From contig CAXXQT010000009.1 of NCBI GenBank assembly GCA_963674575.2, forward strand, positions 496,001 to 560,000: a stretch of 64,000 bases of DNA, written 5' to 3'. Each line of letters opens with the position of its first letter. Position 1 is the first letter of the stretch. Position numbers and translations under genes: made by a program. Of the stretch, positions 55,174 through 63,865 are shown in pieces. The DNA comes from JAAYAY01 sp963674575. GTDB lineage: Bacteria; Planctomycetota; Planctomycetia; Pirellulales; Thermoguttaceae. Under the pieces are notes generated by a model. The model saw nothing but the letters and a program-made list of their open reading frames with translations, was not told the origin of the DNA and did not search any database.

Positions 55174-56906
55174 TCACTGTTGTGCAAATTCGTTGCCACG
55201 CTTCACGTACACGCGACCCCAGGACGGGTGCATTGCGTTGGACGGATTGTCATAGTACGGGACGTAGAAGCGACACTGAAGCTTGCCCTCGGAGTCCAGC
55301 AATTGATACACGGCGTTGGGGGTCTCCTCCACCACGATGGTATCGACCGATGTGATTGTTTGCCGTCCCTCGGTCAACGCGGTGAAATTCCCCGTGCCAA
55401 GAAATCTTGTCGTTCCGTTGGCGAAATCAAAGATCGCGATGTTACTTCCGTCCTCAGCCATCGCGTGCGGCAAAAGCAACCCGTTGTTATTGAAGATCGA
55501 GATTGTCGAATCTCCAACGACATCGACGTCATGCTGGGAAAGCCACGGGCCTTGCTGATACCAGACGATGGAGTCGGTCTTTGGCCGATACTGGAGAACC
55601 AGGCTCTTGTTGCGTATGCTGACGAACAGATCCCCTTTCTTCCAGAACCTCGCATCGTCCTTCACTGGTTGAACGTCGTTCAGGTGATAGGGGTCCTGCC
55701 CATATCCTTTCTGAAACGAGGGGGTCGCCGCCAGCAGCGTTTCGAGAAGACCGTTCCTGGCCAAGATGTCGCTGAGGGAATAGAACTGAGACCTCTTGCC
55801 TTCGTTGTCGAGGCAGAGTATGGCGTCCTCACGAAATCGGTGCTCCATGCCCAGGGGGTGTTCAAGGTTTGAGGAGCAAGTCCAGAGATGGCCGTTTTCG
55901 TCCATTTCCAAGGAGTGATGGACAAGCTCCTCGCTGCACCAGAGGAGTTGCGAGTTCTGGTCGAGCTTATAGGCATGCCCCGGAGAGCGTTGTTGTTCTT
56001 GGAGAGGTAGGTCTTGTCGCGGGCCACGAGCGTGCGGTATTTCCGGTACTTCGCGTGGACCTCCTCGGTGATGTCATGGGCCGCCAGATGGTCTGTTCTG
56101 ACGAAGTCGGTCCCTGCCCAGTGAAGCCAGAAGGGCTCCTCCAGCGCTTCGTAAGTGCTCAGGCTGTGCTTCATTCCATCCTTGTGGGAACGCTCCTTCT
56201 CCTCGCCCTCTCTCTGGGAGATCAGCCTGGGACCGCTGCGTGGCATGAAGATCAGCGGCATGTTTCGGTACGACAAGCTGACGAAGTCCGGCAATTGGCC
56301 GAGGTATTGCATCAGTGAAGTAGAGCCTGATCGGGCCAACCCGGAGACGTAGATGTGCTGGCGCGGCGCCAATTCGGTGGACCTCCGGTGCAGAAGACAC
56401 TCGCACCGGAACTGGAATTTCGCCATGCCCCCGTTTCCGACGAAGAGGTAGTGGAGGAATTTATCGAGAGATGAGTAGTCTTCAACGCGGCGCGAGGGAA
56501 GAAACGGGATACTTGCCAGCGGCAGGAGCGTTCCCACGATAAACGGCCAGTGCAATAGGTACTTCGGGAACAGCGAGCCAATAGCATGGGGCAAGGAGAG
56601 GTCAGGGAAGGAGCCATGCCGAATCAGGTGAACAACGAGCGAACTGGTCGCAATTGCCACGAATGTGGTCAGGATGACAAGGAGTAACTTGATGACCAGT
56701 CGAAGAAATGACACGAGCACCGATTGGTACTGTTTCGTGATCCTCGCAAACCGCTGGTCGTCATCGAGCAAGGGGTGCCCGCTGAAATAGACGAACTTCC
56801 CGATGGACAGAATCCAACGGGCGGTCGCTTCGCCGATGTCCGCTGATTTGAACACGAAGAGCAGTGAGCCCGAGACGAGTGCTCCGATGATCAGTTCCAG
56901 TATCAC
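55174..56906 (-). pseudogene. Sulfotransferase/arylsulfotransferase-like gene, frameshifted or chimeric
   Basis: Two frames join near 55975-55990. The 5' part (GTG 56906) has membrane helices (LIIGALVSGSLLFVFKS; LVIKLLLVILTTFVAIATSS; LHWPFIVGTLLPLASIPFL), then a PAPS sulfotransferase domain with the 5'-phosphosulfate loop YVSGLARSGSTSLMQYL and the 3' motif YLSKNNNAL. There the frame breaks. The other frame continues GHAYKLDQNSQLLW, LVHHSLEMDENGHLWT, which resembles arylsulfotransferase (ASST) beta-propellers, to 55174. The sulfotransferase C-terminal third and the ASST N-terminal part are missing, so a plain indel does not explain everything. The GTG overlaps the stop of a small membrane gene (GTGA). 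Confidence 0.6.
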
Positions 56907-57055
56907 GGCTTCCGCTTCCGAGAGAGCTTTCTGTACAGGCGTTTCAGTGGAAACCAAACAAAAGTGAACAGCGTGATCGCCAGCAACAAAAAGACCCCGA
57001 TAACCACCAGGAGTACGCCGGCACCGAGTCCAGGACCAAGATACGCAATGACCAT
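56903..57055 (-). CDS. Small membrane protein (50 aa) coupled to sulfotransferase gene
   Basis: Not a long frame, but well supported: ATG 57055 with AAGGAG nine bases upstream, sequence MVIAYLGPGLGAGVLLVVIG then FLLLAITLFTFVWFPLKRLY and a basic tail ending RKRKP. One membrane helix, positive-inside at the C-terminus. Its TGA overlaps the GTG start of the sulfotransferase gene (GTGA, 56903-56906), showing translational coupling. Probably a subunit or partner of the membrane sulfotransferase. No known family is asserted. Confidence 0.75.
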   Translation of the reverse strand: MVIAYLGPGLGAGVLLVVIGVFLLLAITLFTFVWFPLKRLYRKLSRKRKP

Positions 57056-57407
57056 CCGACTTTGCTCCTTGTAAACGACTCACGACGCGAACATCAACCG
57101 AGCAAGGCAGGGTCCGATAAGTGGAAGCCCTGGTCGCCGCGGGGTAGGTTCGGCGGTGCTAGTGGGACGATTCTACCCGGAATCTTTCTGTTGTAACAGG
57201 GCGTTTTTGCCTGGGCCCAGCGTCAGTTCCGGCACCGGCACTTCGGGATGAATCCAAGTCCTGTTGTTGGTCTTGACAAACGACAGACAATCGCGGCGTG
57301 TCATGACTTACCTTGATCGGAGCCTGTCCTTAATTCGCCCTTCCGCCCGGTTCAACTGCTTTCCGCCTCGTGGATTGACAACCCGTGCTGTGGCTGTGGA
57401 TTCCCAC
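57056..57407. other. Intergenic region, no convincing gene
   Basis: About 350 bp between the small membrane protein and the ParE-like toxin gene. A 43-codon frame on the minus strand (57173-57304) was noted but shows no recognisable features. Nothing else recognised. Confidence 0.4.
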
Positions 57408-57707
57408 TTACCACTTCTCGCGTTGGAAGATGGCCGGAATGTCTCGGCTACCGTGGAGCACTCGTATCACGCGAATTCCGTTGTCCGTTGGAACATAGAA
57501 GAGCAAGTAGGCCCCAACGGAGAGTTGGCGTATCTGGTCCCCGAGATCCGAACGAAGCTCCCCCAACAGCGGATGCTCTGATAGAAGCACGAATCTCTCG
57601 TAAAAAGAATCGACAAGTCGATCTGCGGCCTCCGGGCGGTCTTTCGCAACGTGGAACCAGATCTCCAAGAGGTCATTGCGTGCAATCGGAGCGATGGCAT
57701 ACGGCAT
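57408..57707 (-). CDS. ParE-type toxin (RelE/ParE superfamily)
   Basis: 99 residues. Sequence pattern of ParE: AIAPIARNDLLEIWFHVAKD (helical hairpin), DSFYERFVLLSEHPLLGELR, then the beta strands QIRQLSVGAYLLFYVPTDNG and IRVIRVLHGSRDIPAIF. ParE toxins poison DNA gyrase; whether this one does is not shown. The gene lies 6 bp downstream of its antitoxin gene. Length and order (antitoxin first) are standard. Confidence 0.9.
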   Translation of the reverse strand: MPYAIAPIARNDLLEIWFHVAKDRPEAADRLVDSFYERFVLLSEHPLLGELRSDLGDQIRQLSVGAYLLFYVPTDNGIRVIRVLHGSRDIPAIFQREKW

Positions 57708-57713
57708 CGGACA

Positions 57714-57992
57714 TCAGTCTCCTTCTGCCGCCAGGCGCCTCCGTCCGTCCTTCTTGATCTCGTCCAGAAACACCCGAAGGTCGGCATCTCCGTTGAGTTC
57801 GATTCCGCGCCCGGCTTCTAACTCCCGGATACCCTCTTGAATATCCTCGCACAGACGTTGGTGCCGCGATTTCAGCTCTCGCAAGACCCTGACTGCATCG
57901 ACAACGAGTTCATCTTCCGATCGATACCGACCGCTGGCGACTTCCTGTTCGATGAAGAGAGCGATATCAGATGGAAGGGGTGTCGATGACAT
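57714..57992 (-). CDS. ParD-type antitoxin
   Basis: 92 residues. N-terminal ribbon-helix-helix type DNA-binding region (LPSDIALFIEQEVASGRYRS, EDELVVDAVRVLRE), followed by a charged helical toxin-neutralising tail (GIRELEAGRGIELNGDADLR). First gene of the pair, 38 bp after the gspM-like gene. The operon position next to the secretion genes is probably incidental. Confidence 0.9.
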   Translation of the reverse strand: MSSTPLPSDIALFIEQEVASGRYRSEDELVVDAVRVLRELKSRHQRLCEDIQEGIRELEAGRGIELNGDADLRVFLDEIKKDGRRRLAAEGD

Positions 57993-58030
57993 TTCTGGTC
58001 CCCCAGGAATTAGAGAAGGATCGTGCCTGG

Positions 58031-59122
58031 CTAGTTCATCTCCGGTGGGAGGGCGAAGGCGTCGTTGAGAACGTCGCCCATGGAGAGGAGCCAGCGTTCG
58101 TCGCCCGTCTGAAGGACGACGTCGGTGTCTTCCACGTCGACGACGACGCCGATTACGGAAAGCTGGGAAGTGAAGGGGCGGAACTCAAGCGAGTCGCCCG
58201 TCGCGTTGAGCGTGGGTTCCCAGATGCGGCCGGCGGCCTGAACGAGAATGGAGCCGCTCTCGATTTCCCTCACCGAGCCGATCTCGCTCCGATTGCCGTC
58301 GAAAACAATGTCGTGGAGGTCTTCGATCTGGCAGAGTTTGCGAACGGTGTCGCCCGTCTGCACGAGTTGGTCGCCCTCGTCCAAACGCATGACGGCCCCA
58401 GTCGTGCGCAAAGTGAACCAGGCCTGGGGCCGGTTGTTCACGTAGTTGACGGCGGTCAGGTAGGTGTGGCTCACCGGATCGACCGCCCCGCCCCCGCCTG
58501 CCGCGAAGAAATTCCGCTGGGCAATCACGTCGTAGTCGTCGAGGGTGAGCGAGGCAAGCCGGTAAGCTCGACCCTCGCTAAGCCGGTCGGTTTGGTTGGC
58601 ACGGGGGATGATGAGCGTTTCGATCACGAGGGAAATGTCGACCCTGCTCCCTCGTTCCACGGGCGTGAGGCTGATCGAGGTGATTTTGTGGAGTTGGCCC
58701 GCGCTGTAGAACTCGTAGAGGAACTGGGTCAACTGTTCGAGGGTCGCCCGCCCCCGCATGGAAAAATTCATCGAGTAGAAGACGCCGCGGCGGACGGGCT
58801 CGGTGGCGCTGACGTTTCGACCGGCGATGCCGACATACTCTCCCACCTCCAGCAGCCAGGCGCGGTAAAGCGATTGGGCGACGGCCGGATTGGAGGGCAG
58901 GGATTGAGAGTACCAGTAGCGAAGCCAAGGCAAGGTCCGCTGGGCCCGGGCGATATACTTCTCGTCGTATTCCTTGATCTTGGCGTTCAGGGCGGCGATT
59001 TGAGTCCGGCGTTTCTTCGTCGGGGCCTCGATCCAATTGGTGTTCACCCAGTCGCCCACGACGAACACGGCGATCAGGCCGAGAGCGGCGATCAGCAGCG
59101 GTTTGCGACGATTGGCGTTCAT
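58031..59122 (-). CDS. PilO/GspM-like inner-membrane assembly protein
   Basis: 363 residues. One N-terminal helix (LLIAALGLIAVFVVGDWV), a coiled-coil (RRTQIAALNAKIKEYDEKYI) and a ferredoxin-like region (FSMRGRATLEQLTQFLYEFY, LHKITSISLTPVERGSRVDI) as in PilO/GspM. An additional C-terminal beta domain of about 150 residues (FTLRTTGAVMRLDEGDQLVQ, LSVIGVVVDVEDTDVVLQTG) resembles the PilP/GspC type, so this may be an O-P fusion. ATG 59122 overlaps the stop of the gspL-like gene by four bases. Confidence 0.75.
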   Translation of the reverse strand: MNANRRKPLLIAALGLIAVFVVGDWVNTNWIEAPTKKRRTQIAALNAKIKEYDEKYIARAQRTLPWLRYWYSQSLPSNPAVAQSLYRAWLLEVGEYVGIAGRNVSATEPVRRGVFYSMNFSMRGRATLEQLTQFLYEFYSAGQLHKITSISLTPVERGSRVDISLVIETLIIPRANQTDRLSEGRAYRLASLTLDDYDVIAQRNFFAAGGGGAVDPVSHTYLTAVNYVNNRPQAWFTLRTTGAVMRLDEGDQLVQTGDTVRKLCQIEDLHDIVFDGNRSEIGSVREIESGSILVQAAGRIWEPTLNATGDSLEFRPFTSQLSVIGVVVDVEDTDVVLQTGDERWLLSMGDVLNDAFALPPEMN

Positions 59123-60684
59123 GGCTGGCCTCCCTGCCGGGCATTGCCTTGGGGCGAGGCCTGAGTGGCTTGGCGAGCGCCGAGGGCCACCTGGGGCGAG
59201 GCCACGTCGTCTCGGGGAAGTTCGGCCAGGTAGCTGGCGGAATTACGCGGCGCCACGCTCATCAATGTTTCAAAGGACCAGGCCAACTCTCCGCTCGAGC
59301 CGCGTTGGACAAGCCGCTTACTTTGGATCGTGTGCAGCGAGTCGCGCATCTCCTTTTCCATGCCGACGAGGATCTTGTGATCGCGGGCCAGCCCGCTGAA
59401 GGTAATTGCCGCCCCGCGTCCTCCCCGTCCGGGAACCAGGTTCATTCGCAGCACGACCACGTCCTGGCCCGAGGGCAACCGCACCGACAGGTCGCGCAAT
59501 TCGTCGAGCCAGTTGCTGGGCGCCCCGTTCCATGCCTGGAGGGCGTTGGCCATCCGGATCTGAGCGTTGGCCTGTTTGGCCAGGGTTTCCTTTTCGGTGT
59601 ACTTCTGCCTTAGGGCGGCAACGGTCTTGTCGAGCCGCTCCAGTTCCGTCGACTGCTTGTCCCACACGTAGAGGGCGCCGATGAGCAGCAGGGCCGCGAC
59701 TCCTATGTACAGCTTTCGGCGGCTTGGCGGCTCGGGCACCCGGCGCGGGTTGAGAAAATCGATGGCGTGGCGCGCGCCGTGGGCCTCGTCGAGAAGCATG
59801 CCCAGCAGCGAAGCGAAGGAGCCGGGCTCGTGGGGGACGACCTTTCGAGCCACATCGACTTCGTCGAAGGGATCGAAGCCGACGACGGGCATGTCGAAAT
59901 GCTCGGAAGCCGCTTCGATCAGGCTCGCATGGTCTCCCGGGGCTCCACAGAGGCAGATGCGGCTGACCGACTGGTCACCGATCTGGTGTTGCATGGCCAC
60001 CGCCAGGGTGCGTCCCATCTCGGCCACCACGCGGCGGTCCGTCTCCGCCTGGTCGTCGCTGTGGGGGATTCTCGCCGTGCGGGTGAAGACGATCTTCCCC
60101 TCGCCCACGACGGTGAGATCCACCTCGTTGCCGACCAGGTTGACCAACAGGCTCGGCTCGCCGTCCAGGGCCAGTTCGCTGCGGAGCAGCAGCGAAGCCG
60201 AGGCGTAAGGCCGCATGAGCAACCGCGTCGGCTTGACGCCGGCCTGGCTGCACACGCCCTTGATCTGGGCCAAGGCATCGGAAGCAAGGGCGGCCACCAG
60301 CACCTCGCGAGGTTCGCTGGGATCCTCGTTCTGGGGCAGGAAGTCGAGGGGCGTGTCCTCGGTGGCCGACGGCAGTTCTCGCATTGCCTGGTTGAGAACC
60401 AGTTCGGGCAATTCGGCGTCGGTGGCCGGCGGCAGGGTAAGCACCACCGTCTCGATGCTGGCGCGGTCGACGCCGACCAGGGCGGGAAGACGCGAGGCCT
60501 TGCGTCCCAGCTTGGCGCGGAGCGTGCCGGCCGGATCCGGCTGCGGTTCGGAATCGTCGTCGGCCTGCGTGGTCATCATGGGCACGGCCGAGGCGGCGAG
60601 CACCTTCACCGTGCGTCGTCCCGTCATGGCGAGGACGTAGCGCAGTTGGTGTCGATCCCAATCGAGCGCCAGGATTTTTCCCAT
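59119..60684 (-). CDS. GspL-like protein: PilM-like ATPase fused to PilN-like domain
   Basis: 521 residues. Residues about 1-310: actin-like fold as in PilM/GspL (MGKILALDWDRHQLRYVLA, SLLVNLVGNEVDLTVVGEGK, VSRICLCGAPGDHASLIEAA). A helix near 320-340 (KLYIGVAALLLIGALYVW), coiled-coil, then a PilN-like part (LDELRDLSVRLPSGQDVVVL, GRGGRGAAITFSGLARD). This is the organisation of GspL, the inner-membrane platform that contacts the secretion ATPase. Start 60684 (MGKILALDW) is preferred to the upstream frame extension. Translationally coupled to the gspM-like gene. Confidence 0.82.
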   Translation of the reverse strand: MGKILALDWDRHQLRYVLAMTGRRTVKVLAASAVPMMTTQADDDSEPQPDPAGTLRAKLGRKASRLPALVGVDRASIETVVLTLPPATDAELPELVLNQAMRELPSATEDTPLDFLPQNEDPSEPREVLVAALASDALAQIKGVCSQAGVKPTRLLMRPYASASLLLRSELALDGEPSLLVNLVGNEVDLTVVGEGKIVFTRTARIPHSDDQAETDRRVVAEMGRTLAVAMQHQIGDQSVSRICLCGAPGDHASLIEAASEHFDMPVVGFDPFDEVDVARKVVPHEPGSFASLLGMLLDEAHGARHAIDFLNPRRVPEPPSRRKLYIGVAALLLIGALYVWDKQSTELERLDKTVAALRQKYTEKETLAKQANAQIRMANALQAWNGAPSNWLDELRDLSVRLPSGQDVVVLRMNLVPGRGGRGAAITFSGLARDHKILVGMEKEMRDSLHTIQSKRLVQRGSSGELAWSFETLMSVAPRNSASYLAELPRDDVASPQVALGARQATQASPQGNARQGGQP

Positions 60685-60765
60685 CGGATGCCTCAGCAAC
60701 TGTGCCGTGTTCGGCAGTTGGTTCTAGTATTCTGGTTTGTGTGCCTGTCTGTTTTCGAGGTGTGC

Positions 60766-60898
60766 CACTGCTTGCTTGCAAGCAGTGATATCGCAGGGTT
60801 TTTTCGTTTTGCATTGGGCACTGCTTGCGAGCAAGCAGTGGCACACGCGGTTGTTTGGCACACGTCGTTATTTCGGCACTGCTTGCGAGCAAGCAGTG
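60766..60898. repeat. Three REP-like hairpins
   Basis: CACTGCTTGC..GCAAGCAGTG dyads at 60766-60787, 60819-60840 and 60877-60898, two flanked by GGCACACGC. Two have GA in the centre. They lie in the 244-bp gap between gspK and the gspL-like gene, in the middle of the operon, where they may affect downstream mRNA levels. Confidence 0.9.
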
Positions 60899-60928
60899 GC
60901 ACACGCCGTCAATCTGTTTGCAAGACCC

Positions 60929-62596
60929 CTAGGGCCATTCGGCGGCTTCCAGGGGTGCGGGGGCCTCAAGGGGTTCGGGGACCCCGGCCGTCGTACCGCG
61001 GAGGGCGTCGATGGAGAACCCCCGCCCCAGGAGCCGCAGATCCTTATAGTATACTTGCCGCGCCGGGGACGAGGTAGCATCGATTACCACCTCGCAGCGG
61101 CTCACGGGCCCCTGTTCGTCGAAGAACCCGACCACCTGGCCCCGATAAACGTCGCCTCCGCAGGTCACGTAGGGAAGCAGTTTTTTCATTTGTTCCAGGT
61201 CGACCAGCCCGTCGGCGAGCAGCCACGTGGGGTGTCGCCGGGCCTGGTCGTCGCTGCTCGACGCCATCTGACGCTGCGTTTTGATCCTCCTGGCCAACCC
61301 TTCCGTCATGCCCGGCACGGCCAGGAGAACTTTTTCCGGGGCTTCCTGCAGGTTGATCCGCCCGCGAATCACGGAGGCGCTGCCAATGCTCACGTAGTCC
61401 AGCAGGGTGGGGAGCGTTTCGCGAAAAACTTGCCGGCTCGACCTGAGAGGGCTGCGAACGGCCTGGCGGGTTCGGGCCGCGTCGTTCAGGCGAATCTCCA
61501 CCGTGGCGTCCAGCAGATCCAGCACCGAGGTGAAGCGGTAGCGTCCACCGACGCTGAGATCCACCTCCATCTCGCCGAGCGAGACGGATTGGGCTCTTCT
61601 CGACGGGCGGGACGCGATCCGGAACTGGCGGCAGAGAATCACGAACTTGGCAAAGTCGGCGCCGGCGACCTTTTCCAACTTGTCGTGGAGCGACGACAAG
61701 TCGCGGTCGTTCAGGTCGATCTTGGGATCGCCGTTGGGATTCAGGTTTTTTTCCGCGCTGAACACGGTGAGCAATTCGCTCCAGGGAACGGCCGAGGCCC
61801 CGCCGGCCGAAAGGACGCCGCTGGAGGCCGTGCTCTGTTCGCCCGGATCGATCTGGTAATTGAAGTTTTCGTCGGCGCCAAACAGCAGTTCCCGTGTTAC
61901 GTCGCGGACGAGGAGAAGTTCTTCCAGCGAGGTCGGCTCGGCATTCCGCGGGCCATAAGGAACTTTCAAGCCCGCGTAGTACGACGATTCGGCGCCGAAC
62001 TGGCGCGGCGTCGTGTCGGAATCGATCCAGTCGAGAATGGCGTCGGCGATCGACTGCGACATTTCCGGCAAGGCCATGAGGGCCTCACGAGCCGCCCCGG
62101 GCTCCGCCTGATCCCATTGGGGCAGCACGGCCAGGTTCAGCTTGGCCGACTCGTTCGACATGCCGAAGCGAAATCCCGTGACGCGGTCTGCTTCCACCTT
62201 GGCGGACACGACGCTGAACTGCACCTTCCGTCCCACCTCGTCTTCCATGACGATCACGCCCCGGAACTGGTTGTCGCCGGAATCGGAGGGAAGGGTCTGC
62301 CCCAGGGAATGGGACGAGGTCGTGGATTTGGCTTCTTGCGTGAGATGGGCGAGCATCATTTCCACCCCCGAACCGACCGCCATCTCCACCTGCAACTCGT
62401 CGCCGCGAAGGCGAACGGCCTTGTGTTCCGTGGACATGAGGGCCACGTAACTCAAGCCGGCAAGGCTCAGCATGGTCACGAAGATCACCACAATGAAGAG
62501 CACCATCCCGCGAGGTCGGCGCGAGCGCAGCCTTTTCTGCGGCGTGCGGAACCGGCGCCGTGTGCGAAGGTCGGATTGGCTTGCCGGCCTGACCAT
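60929..62596 (-). CDS. gspK: GspK-like minor pseudopilin
   Basis: 555 residues. Prepilin-like segment RRPRGMVLFIVVIFVTMLSL followed by a long helix (TEHKAVRLRGDELQVEMAVG). The large middle region has the helix-hairpin-helix-like segment of GspK (SQSIADAILDWIDSDTTPRQ, TSLEELLLVRDVTRELLFGA, EKVLLAVPGMTEGLARRIKT). GspK caps the pseudopilus of type II secretion. ATG 62596 overlaps the upstream stop (TGATG), so translation is coupled to gspJ. It follows the usual J-K order. Confidence 0.88.
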   Translation of the reverse strand: MVRPASQSDLRTRRRFRTPQKRLRSRRPRGMVLFIVVIFVTMLSLAGLSYVALMSTEHKAVRLRGDELQVEMAVGSGVEMMLAHLTQEAKSTTSSHSLGQTLPSDSGDNQFRGVIVMEDEVGRKVQFSVVSAKVEADRVTGFRFGMSNESAKLNLAVLPQWDQAEPGAAREALMALPEMSQSIADAILDWIDSDTTPRQFGAESSYYAGLKVPYGPRNAEPTSLEELLLVRDVTRELLFGADENFNYQIDPGEQSTASSGVLSAGGASAVPWSELLTVFSAEKNLNPNGDPKIDLNDRDLSSLHDKLEKVAGADFAKFVILCRQFRIASRPSRRAQSVSLGEMEVDLSVGGRYRFTSVLDLLDATVEIRLNDAARTRQAVRSPLRSSRQVFRETLPTLLDYVSIGSASVIRGRINLQEAPEKVLLAVPGMTEGLARRIKTQRQMASSSDDQARRHPTWLLADGLVDLEQMKKLLPYVTCGGDVYRGQVVGFFDEQGPVSRCEVVIDATSSPARQVYYKDLRLLGRGFSIDALRGTTAGVPEPLEAPAPLEAAEWP

Positions 62597-63813
62597 CACT
62601 TGTTCCTCATCCACTGGTCGGGGGCGCCCCGGCGCGTGCCCCGCTTGGAGCGTGCCGGCTGAAGGACGGCCTTGGCGAGCGGGGCCGGGCTCGTGAGAAC
62701 GGGTTGTTCCAGGGCAGGAGCCGCCTGCCGCTGGACCGGCTTCCGCTCCTTGATCAACGGCGAGTTCGGCAGGAAGACCACCAACCGGTGCACGTGGACC
62801 GGCGGAAGATTCCGCTGGCTCGTCAGGTCGAGGCCCGGCTCTTCCGGTGCATCCTCGCCTTCCAGGGCAAGCTCCTCACCCTCCAGGCCAAGCTCTTCGT
62901 CCTCCGTCGTCTCGGTCACCATTACCAGATCGTTCAATACCGGCGTCGACTCATCAAAGGTTTCTTCCGTCACGCCGCGCATGGCATCGGCATCGTCGAG
63001 GGAGGCCACGGCCAGGGTCATTTCCACGGCCACCGGAAGCCCTTTGCGAGACAGGCTGTCCCACGATTTCCGCCAGCGGGTCCCGTCGAAGTAGCGGAAC
63101 TTGAGCGAGACGACTTCCGGGGCCCACGTGACCGAACTGTCCATTCCCACTTCGAGAAGCTGATCGAAAGTGGACCCGCTAGGGGCGACCGGCACTTCTT
63201 CCGCCGGCTCGCTTCCCAGGACCGGGACCTCGGCAAAGCCCGTCAAGTCCGCGTCGTCGAGCTGCTCGGGAGTCTCAAAATCCAACTCGCGGCGGGTCAG
63301 TCCCACGCGGGCATCGGGAAGGGTGCTGTCCAGCGAGGTCGAGTCGAAGTAGCTGTAGTAGATGGTTCGCAGCTCGGGCGCCTGCAACTTGTGGGGCTCG
63401 GTCGAGTCTTCCATCTCCTCGGCGGTGGGCGTGGGGGCGATCTCAAAGGCGGGGATCTGGAGGACGTCGATCCGCAGCTCGGTGGAATTGCCGAACAATC
63501 CAAACCGTCGTGCTCCGCTGGCGTCTCGCGATCGCGGTGTGCTGGAAACGGGATCCTGAATCGCGCCGCCCAGGTCGTCGGAGAATTGCTGCGTCAAGGT
63601 GCGGACCAGTTGGATCTCTTCCGTCCGGGTTTCACCCCGCTCGAACAGCATGCGATAGATGAACAGGGCCTGGTAGACGGCGCCCATGAGGACCGCAATG
63701 AGCATGGCCGCGATCACGACTTCGAGCAAAGTGAACGCAGGGCGTCGACGCGATGGCCGCCGGCGGGCCCCATCACGTTGGCGCTGGTCGTTCGTTGCTG
63801 CGAAGTGGTTCAC
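62596..63813 (-). CDS. gspJ: GspJ-like minor pseudopilin
   Basis: 405 residues. Basic leader then a prepilin cleavage/helix (RPAFTLLEVVIAAMLIAVL), a helical part (TRTEEIQLVRTLTQQFSDDL) and a beta-rich globular domain (GNSTELRIDVLQIPAFE, VTWAPEVVSLKFRYFDGTRW, LPVAVEMTLAV) in line with GspJ. Two acidic insertions (EEMEDSTEPHK; EDEELGLEGEELALEGEDAP) and a basic C-terminus make it longer than typical GspJ. Coupled to gspK. Confidence 0.85.
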   Translation of the reverse strand: MNHFAATNDQRQRDGARRRPSRRRPAFTLLEVVIAAMLIAVLMGAVYQALFIYRMLFERGETRTEEIQLVRTLTQQFSDDLGGAIQDPVSSTPRSRDASGARRFGLFGNSTELRIDVLQIPAFEIAPTPTAEEMEDSTEPHKLQAPELRTIYYSYFDSTSLDSTLPDARVGLTRRELDFETPEQLDDADLTGFAEVPVLGSEPAEEVPVAPSGSTFDQLLEVGMDSSVTWAPEVVSLKFRYFDGTRWRKSWDSLSRKGLPVAVEMTLAVASLDDADAMRGVTEETFDESTPVLNDLVMVTETTEDEELGLEGEELALEGEDAPEEPGLDLTSQRNLPPVHVHRLVVFLPNSPLIKERKPVQRQAAPALEQPVLTSPAPLAKAVLQPARSKRGTRRGAPDQWMRNK

Positions 63814-63865
63814 GGATGGAAGTCCTGAAGGCGAGTTCGAGATTTTAGGAGCGGAAAAATCGTGT

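Noticed and set aside
57173..57304. 43-codon minus-strand frame upstream of the small membrane protein
   Set aside because: No RBS-start combination or family pattern strong enough to call a gene.
60766..60898. Three regularly repeated dyads considered as a CRISPR array
   Set aside because: Only three units, spacers of unequal length, and the repeat is a self-complementary REP type; no cas genes nearby.
60737..62662. Plus-strand frame of 641 codons
   Set aside because: Antisense to gspK and to REP hairpins; no recognisable features.
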